From assembly GCA_024640185.1 (NCBI GenBank), contig JAHEFN010000046.1:1-11578 (forward strand): DNA of 11,578 nt. Reading direction: 5' to 3'. The notes under the pieces were generated by a model, which was not told where the DNA came from, searched no databases, and saw only the letters and a list, made by a program, of their open reading frames with translations. Source of the DNA: Gemmatimonadota bacterium. GTDB lineage: Bacteria; Gemmatimonadota; Gemmatimonadetes; Gemmatimonadales; GWC2-71-9. The translations under genes and the position numbers were made by a program. Positions 8,467 through 11,578 of this stretch are shown here, piece by piece (within the stretch, counting starts at the first letter, position 1; each line of letters opens with the position of its first letter).

Positions 8467-8946
8467 GTGCGAGTGCGTTCGTGGGCCGGAGTCCTTGCTG
8501 CCGTGGCACTGGGGGGCGTGCCGGTCCCCGCGCAGGGTCCTCCGGCGCTGCTGGGGAACTTCAGTGACGACTACGGCAGCCAGCACACAATCTCGGAGTC
8601 GCTCTGGGTTCACGGCACCGCCGCCCGCTACCACATCGTGCGCTGGGACAGCGCCGGGCATTTCCTCATCGCCCGAAACGACCCCGACAACCCATCCGAC
8701 GGCAGCCGTTGGACGCGGATCGATTGGATGCCACTCGACTCGATGCCCCCGTACCGCTGGGCCTTCTGCCTGAGCGCCTATCGCGCCCCGACCGCCGACG
8801 CTGCCTTGGCGGTCACCACTGCCGACCGTACCTCACCACGCACTGGCTGCGACGGCTTTCCGTTCACGCGGATGGCCAAGTCGACCGTCGATTCGACCGT
8901 CACCGGCCGCGATCCGTACCGCTCGGACTCGCTGCCACCAGAGTGA
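8467..8946 (+). CDS. Small exported protein of unknown function (signal peptide, two cysteines)
   Basis: This 159-residue protein begins with a signal peptide: basic M-R-V-R, a hydrophobic stretch to about residue 18, then V-P-V-P-A-Q-G with likely cleavage after about residue 23. The mature part starts N-F-S-D-D-Y-G-S-Q-H-T-I-S and ends near T-G-C-D-G-F-P-F-T-R-M. Its only two cysteines (in A-F-C-L-S and T-G-C-D-G) could form a disulfide. The spacing of D, H, W and Tyr/Trp strands suggests a small beta-rich domain. From memory it resembles uncharacterised secreted bacterial proteins with a terminal G-C-x-G-F-P motif, but I cannot name a family. GTG 8467 directly follows the stop of the kinase stump, and no clear Shine-Dalgarno is seen. 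An alternative GTG lies at 8473, two codons in, and would keep the signal peptide. Expression may depend on coupling to the stump or on readthrough transcription from K3. Confidence 0.8.
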   Translation: MRVRSWAGVLAAVALGGVPVPAQGPPALLGNFSDDYGSQHTISESLWVHGTAARYHIVRWDSAGHFLIARNDPDNPSDGSRWTRIDWMPLDSMPPYRWAFCLSAYRAPTADAALAVTTADRTSPRTGCDGFPFTRMAKSTVDSTVTGRDPYRSDSLPPE

Positions 8947-9001
8947 CCGGGTCCGAATCGGGCCGACCGACTATTGTCCGCGCTCACTTCCACGCAGGAT
9001 C

Positions 9002-9006
9002 AGGAG
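9002..9006 (+). promoter_or_regulatory. Shine-Dalgarno AGGAG for the CPXCG protein
   Basis: AGGAG lies 9 bases before ATG 9016. It decides the start: an in-frame TTG at 8974 would add 14 unconserved-looking residues and has no comparable ribosome site. Confidence 0.75.
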
Positions 9007-9015
9007 CGCGCCACG

Positions 9016-9240
9016 ATGGACGATGAGGATTTCGAGGAACTCGACGACGGTCCCATCGATGCGACGGCGGTGATCCGCTGCCCCTACTGCGGTGAGAAGG
9101 TCGAAATCGCCCTCGATGCGGGCGGCGGCACGGTCCAGGAGTATGTGGAGGACTGCGAGGTCTGCTGCCGGCCATGGCAGCTCACGGTGACCTTCGACCT
9201 CGACGGCAATGCTGACGTGGCGGTCGACGAGGCGAGCTGA
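9016..9240 (+). CDS. CPXCG-motif cysteine-rich zinc-ribbon protein
   Basis: This is a 74-residue acidic protein with two CxxC pairs: C22-P-Y-C25-G and C47-E-V-C50, followed by C51-R-P-W54. This layout, with Y-V-E-D-C-x-V-C-C-R-P-W, matches the small bacterial CPXCG family (Cys_rich_CPXCG), whose members are usually about 60-75 residues long. The four pair cysteines should bind one zinc ion as a ribbon. No biochemical role is established that I know of; nucleic-acid or protein contact is inference from zinc ribbons in general. There is no signal peptide or membrane segment, so it is cytoplasmic. It sits 69 bases after the exported-protein gene and has its own strong AGGAG. A possible -10 (TATTGT, 8972-8977) lacks a matching -35. 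It is followed by the 150-base gap that carries the NmrA control region. Confidence 0.88.
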   Translation: MDDEDFEELDDGPIDATAVIRCPYCGEKVEIALDAGGGTVQEYVEDCEVCCRPWQLTVTFDLDGNADVAVDEAS

Positions 9241-9319
9241 GCGCCACCGGCGATCGGCCTCCTTGCTCGCGCCCTGCGCGGGGCTGCTCCTCCATTCCAG
9301 TCCAGACCCGTTGCCGGGC

Positions 9320-9348
9320 TTGCGCTTCGGGGTCAGTCGTGATAAATA
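9320..9348 (+). promoter_or_regulatory. Candidate sigma70-type promoter for the NmrA-like gene
   Basis: TTGCGC (9320-9325) and TAAATA (9343-9348) are separated by 17 bases. They lie in the only AT-rich patch of the region, 42 bases before the start codon at 9391. The -10 lies inside the left arm of the dyad at 9332-9379, so a protein bound there would block RNA polymerase. Both hexamers are imperfect. Confidence 0.35.
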
Positions 9349-9379
9349 CTTTGCAGGTAAACTATTTATCACGACCGAC
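9332..9379. promoter_or_regulatory. Long AT-rich dyad (likely operator or 5'-UTR hairpin) upstream of the NmrA-like gene
   Basis: Perfect 13-base arms, GTCGTGATAAATA (9336-9348) and TATTTATCACGAC (9363-9375), flank a 14-base centre that itself holds TTT/AAA and C/G complementary positions. Extended outward to 9332 and 9379, 20 of 24 positions pair, with the axis between 9355 and 9356. The element overlaps the candidate -10 and ends one base before the GGAGAA ribosome site. An operator for a dimeric repressor (TetR, MarR or HxlR type) is the simplest reading. A translation-controlling hairpin is the main alternative. No regulator gene is adjacent. Confidence 0.7.
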
Positions 9380-9380
9380 T

Positions 9381-9386
9381 GGAGAA
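9381..9386 (+). promoter_or_regulatory. Shine-Dalgarno GGAGAA for the NmrA-like gene
   Basis: GGAGAA ends 4 bases before ATG 9391, directly after the right arm of the dyad. It fixes the start codon and is placed where a folded hairpin could hinder ribosome access. Confidence 0.7.
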
Positions 9387-9390
9387 CCCG

Positions 9391-10341
9391 ATGTCCGACA
9401 AGAAGATCATCGCCGTGCTCGGCGCCACCGGTGCCCAGGGGGGCGGCCTCGTCCGCGCCATCCTCGCCGATCCCGATTCACCCTTTGCCGTCCGGGCGCT
9501 GACCCGGGACGTGACCTCCGACGCGGCCAAGGCACTCGCCAAGGCCGGGGCCGAGGTGGTCGCCGCCGACATCGACGACACCGCCTCGCTCACCAAGGCC
9601 TTCGAGGGCGCCTACGGGGTCTACGGGGTGACCTTCTTCTGGGCCCACTTCTCGCCCGAGCGCGAGATTGCCAACGCCAAGTCGATCGCCGAGGCCGCCA
9701 AGGCGGCCGGGGTCGAGCATGTGATCTGGTCGACCTTCGAGGATGCCCGCGACTCGATCCCGCTCAGCGACGACCGGATGCCGACCCTTGGGGGCAACTA
9801 CAAGGTTCCCCACTTCGACGCCAAGGCGGAGGGCAACCGCTTCTTCACCGAGCTCGGGGTGCCGACGACCTTCCTGCTGACCTCGTTCTACTGGGACAAC
9901 CTGATCCACTTCGGGTCGGGGCCGAAGCGCGGTGAGGACGGGGTGCTCGACTTCGTGCTCCCGATGGGTGACAAGAAGCTCCCCGGCATCGCGGCGTCCG
10001 ACATCGGCGCCTGTGCCTACGGGATCTTCAAGCGGGGCAAGGAGTTCATCGGCAAGACGGTCGGGATCGCCGGCGAGCACCTGAACGGTGCCGAGATGGC
10101 GGCCGCCCTCACCACGGCGCTCGGCGAGCCGGTGCGGCACCAGGCGGTGTCGCCCGATGTCTACCGCAGCTTCGGGTTCCCGGGCGCCGACGACCTCGGC
10201 AACATGTTCCAGTTCAAGGCCGAGGCCAACGCGATGTACACCGGCAACCGCCCGGTGGCGCTCTCCCGCGAGCTCAACCCGGGATTGCAGACCTTCGAGC
10301 AGTGGCTGGCGGCCAACGCGGCCCAGATCCCGTTGGAGTAG
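9391..10341 (+). CDS. NmrA-like NAD(P)-binding protein (atypical short-chain dehydrogenase fold)
   Basis: This 316-residue soluble protein begins with a Rossmann fold: I-I-A-V-L-G-A-T-G-A-Q-G-G-G, where G11, G14 and G17 form the GxxGxxG dinucleotide loop. V-R-A-L-T-R39-D follows at the end of the second strand. In NmrA/HSCARG proteins an arginine at this position favours NADP(H). The length (about 300) and later features (W-S-T-F-E-D near residue 112, where classical SDRs have catalytic residues) fit the NmrA-like group. Members either act as redox sensors that bind NADP(H) without catalysis or reduce quinone- or alkene-type substrates, and sequence alone does not separate these. There is no signal peptide or membrane helix. 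ATG 9391 has a clear GGAGAA. Codon use is strongly GC-ending, like the kinase domains. The dyad upstream suggests regulated, perhaps stress-induced, expression independent of the kinases. Confidence 0.9.
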   Translation: MSDKKIIAVLGATGAQGGGLVRAILADPDSPFAVRALTRDVTSDAAKALAKAGAEVVAADIDDTASLTKAFEGAYGVYGVTFFWAHFSPEREIANAKSIAEAAKAAGVEHVIWSTFEDARDSIPLSDDRMPTLGGNYKVPHFDAKAEGNRFFTELGVPTTFLLTSFYWDNLIHFGSGPKRGEDGVLDFVLPMGDKKLPGIAASDIGACAYGIFKRGKEFIGKTVGIAGEHLNGAEMAAALTTALGEPVRHQAVSPDVYRSFGFPGADDLGNMFQFKAEANAMYTGNRPVALSRELNPGLQTFEQWLAANAAQIPLE

Positions 10342-10346
10342 CGCCT

Positions 10347-10388
10347 CCGGTCGGTTGGGGCCAAGTTTCGTGATCCTATCCCGACCGG
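10347..10388. repeat. Inverted repeat in the NmrA-K4 gap
   Basis: CCGGTCGG (10347-10354) and CCGACCGG (10381-10388) are perfect 8-base complements separated by 26 bases, filling most of the 51-base gap between the NmrA stop and the K4 start. There is no T-run after the right arm, so it is not a standard rho-independent terminator. It could be an operator, a weak structural terminator or chance in GC-rich DNA. Confidence 0.35.
10355..10382 (+). promoter_or_regulatory. Weak candidate promoter for K4
   Basis: TTGGGG (10355-10360) and TATCCC (10377-10382) are spaced by 16 bases. If used, transcription would start only a few bases before ATG 10393, giving an almost leaderless mRNA, which would fit the absence of a Shine-Dalgarno. 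Both hexamers match the consensus poorly, so this is tentative. Confidence 0.18.
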
Positions 10389-10392
10389 TGCC

Positions 10393-11578
10393 ATGACCCC
10401 TGAGCAGGACCGCCTGACCGCCGCCCTCGCCGACCGCTACGAGATCCTCCGGGAACTCGGCGCGGGCGGCATGGCGACGGTGTATTTGGCACGCGACCTC
10501 AAGCTGCAGCGCCAGGTGGCGCTCAAGGTGCTCCGGCCCGAGCTGGCTCAGTCGCTCGGGCCCGAGCGCTTCCTCCGCGAGATCGAGATCGCGGCCCAGC
10601 TGCATCATCCCCACATCCTGGCCCTGCACGATTCGGGGGAAGCCGAGGGCTTCCTCTTCTACGTCATGCCGTACGTGGAAGGCGAGTCGCTGCGCGACCG
10701 GATCGCCCGTGAGGGTGAGCTGCCGGTGGCCGACGCGGTGCGGATCCTCAAGGAGATGGTCGACGCGCTGGCGCTGGCACACTCCCAAAACGTGGTCCAC
10801 CGCGACATCAAGCCCGACAACGTGATGTTGAGTGGTCGCCACGCCCTGGTGATGGACTTCGGCATCGCCAAGGCGGTGAGTGAGGCAACCGGCGGCGGGA
10901 TGGTCACCACCGTCGGGATGGCGCTCGGCACCCCGGCCTACATGGCACCGGAGCAGGCCGCCGCCGACCCCGGCGTCGACCACCGCGCCGACATCTACGC
11001 CGTGGGGGCCACCGCCTTCGAGATGCTCACCGGCCGGCCACCGTTCACCGGACGGACCCAGCAGGAGGTGTTGGCAGCGCATATCAGCAAGACCCCGGAG
11101 CCGGTGGGTGAGATGCGGAGTGCCGTCCCCCCCGCGCTGGCGGAGCTGGTGATGCGCTGCCTCGCGAAGAAGCCGGCCGACCGCTGGCAGTCGGCCGAGG
11201 AGATGCTGCCGGTGCTCGAGGGACTCGGCACCTCGAGCGGCGGCATGACCCCGACCCGCGGGATTCCGGCCGCTCGGAAGAAGCTCCCACGCTGGCTGCT
11301 GCCGGCGGCGGCCGTGGTGGCGATCGTGGCGGTGCTGGGGGTGACGCGCTTCAACCGGGTCGGTGCCTCGGGCACCCTGATCGGCGATGCGGTGTTGGCC
11401 GAGAACGACCTGATTCTGGTTGGCGAGTTCACCAACGAGACCGCCGACTCGACGCTTGGGGCGACGGTCACCGATGCGGTGCGGGTCGAGTTGCAGCAGT
11501 CGGAGGTGGTGCGCGTCCTCGGCCAGCGGGAGATGTGGGATGGCTACCAGCGGATGGACCGTGATCCCGCCGTGGTGC
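10393..11578 (+). CDS. Transmembrane Ser/Thr protein kinase, 3' end beyond window (K4)
   Basis: The frame is open from ATG 10393 to the end of the window: 395 full codons plus one base, so the C-terminus is missing. It encodes a complete Hanks-type kinase domain: glycine loop G23-A-G-G-M-A28-T-V30, K45 in V-A-L-K, H136-R137-D138 with K140 and N143, DFG at 155-157, activation-loop T172/T173, and GTPAYMAPEQ at 179-188. It shares P-D-N-V-M-L, V-M-D-F-G-x-A-K-A and the M-A-P-E-Q ending with K3, so it belongs to the K3 class. A membrane helix lies at about 301-318. The segment after it, D339-L-I-L-V-G-E-F-T-N-E-T and onward, aligns in position with K3's D-L-I-A-V-L-P-F and resembles the start of a TolB-N-like domain. 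TPR repeats are therefore expected downstream (inference). No Shine-Dalgarno is seen before the ATG. Confidence 0.93.
   Translation, partial: MTPEQDRLTAALADRYEILRELGAGGMATVYLARDLKLQRQVALKVLRPELAQSLGPERFLREIEIAAQLHHPHILALHDSGEAEGFLFYVMPYVEGESLRDRIAREGELPVADAVRILKEMVDALALAHSQNVVHRDIKPDNVMLSGRHALVMDFGIAKAVSEATGGGMVTTVGMALGTPAYMAPEQAAADPGVDHRADIYAVGATAFEMLTGRPPFTGRTQQEVLAAHISKTPEPVGEMRSAVPPALAELVMRCLAKKPADRWQSAEEMLPVLEGLGTSSGGMTPTRGIPAARKKLPRWLLPAAAVVAIVAVLGVTRFNRVGASGTLIGDAVLAENDLILVGEFTNETADSTLGATVTDAVRVELQQSEVVRVLGQREMWDGYQRMDRDPAVV

Noticed and set aside
8351..8773. 140-codon + strand frame starting at ATG 8351
   Set aside because: It is out of frame with both the kinase stump and the exported protein. 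The stump frame shows clear kinase homology and the exported-protein frame shows a signal peptide, so this overlapping frame is not supported.
8974..9015. Upstream TTG start extending the CPXCG protein by 14 residues
   Set aside because: ATG 9016 has AGGAG at good spacing and gives the usual family length. The extension has no ribosome site and overlaps the possible -10.
9307..9318. Small hairpin CCCG-TTGC-CGGG as a terminator for the CPXCG gene
   Set aside because: The stem is only four base pairs and no T-run follows, so it is not a credible terminator.
9332..9379. Dyad as the end of an insertion sequence or a Xer/dif-type recombination site
   Set aside because: No transposase, second copy or target-site duplication is present in the window, and the arms do not resemble dif half-sites I know. 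Its position at the promoter and ribosome site favours regulation.
9478..11082. 534-codon open frame on the - strand
   Set aside because: It runs opposite both the NmrA-like gene and K4 and through the gap between them, and its composition mirrors kinase codons in reverse (repeated patterns such as DVAVDH, also seen opposite K2 and K3). It is a shadow of conserved + strand genes.

Overview
The window is a gene-dense, very GC-rich stretch of bacterial chromosome, with nearly all genes on the + strand. It most likely comes from a Gemmatimonadota bacterium or a close relative. That inference rests on a run of serine/threonine kinases whose N-termini follow the pattern D-R-L-x-A-A-L-x-D-R-Y-x-I-x-R-E-L-G-x-G-G-M-A-T-V-Y-L-A and which carry PD40/TolB-like or TPR sensor halves. 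I know this as a heavily expanded family in that phylum. No rRNA or other taxonomic marker is present, so the assignment is from protein style only.

Layout. Positions 25-8339 hold three complete transmembrane Ser/Thr protein kinases (K1, K2, K3) packed head to tail. K1 and K2 overlap by 4 bases, and K2 and K3 are 36 bases apart. K1 and K2 have a cytoplasmic kinase domain, one membrane helix and a large C-terminal beta-propeller of PD40/WD40-like repeats. K3 has the same kinase and membrane layout, but its C-terminal half is a TolB-N-like domain followed by TPR repeats. Immediately after K3 lies a 5' fragment of another kinase gene (8341-8466) that stops just after the glycine-rich loop. It abuts a gene for a small exported protein of unknown function (8467-8946). 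Next come a small CPXCG zinc-ribbon protein (9016-9240) and an NmrA-like NAD(P)-binding reductase or sensor (9391-10341). A long AT-rich dyad (9332-9379) sits directly upstream of the NmrA gene's ribosome-binding site. A fourth kinase (K4, K3-like) starts at 10393 and runs off the end of the window.

How the genes relate. The kinases fall into two architectural classes. The P-E-N-I-L-L class (K1, K2) has a propeller sensor, and the P-D-N-V-M-L class (K3, K4) has a TolB-N/TPR sensor. Nearly identical stretches at their 5' ends, a codon-usage difference between kinase and sensor halves, and the kinase stump all suggest an array that has been reshuffled by duplication, recombination or gene conversion. 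No phosphatase, FHA protein or response regulator is encoded in the window, so the phosphorylation targets are unknown. The genes between 8467 and 10341 do not form an obvious pathway with the kinases.

I see no tRNA, rRNA, CRISPR array, transposase or convincing rho-independent terminator. There is no gene-free stretch longer than about 150 bases. I do not see a clear new defence or biosynthetic system. The items most worth a second look are the NmrA-upstream dyad, the kinase stump with its abutting exported protein, and the mosaic kinase array.
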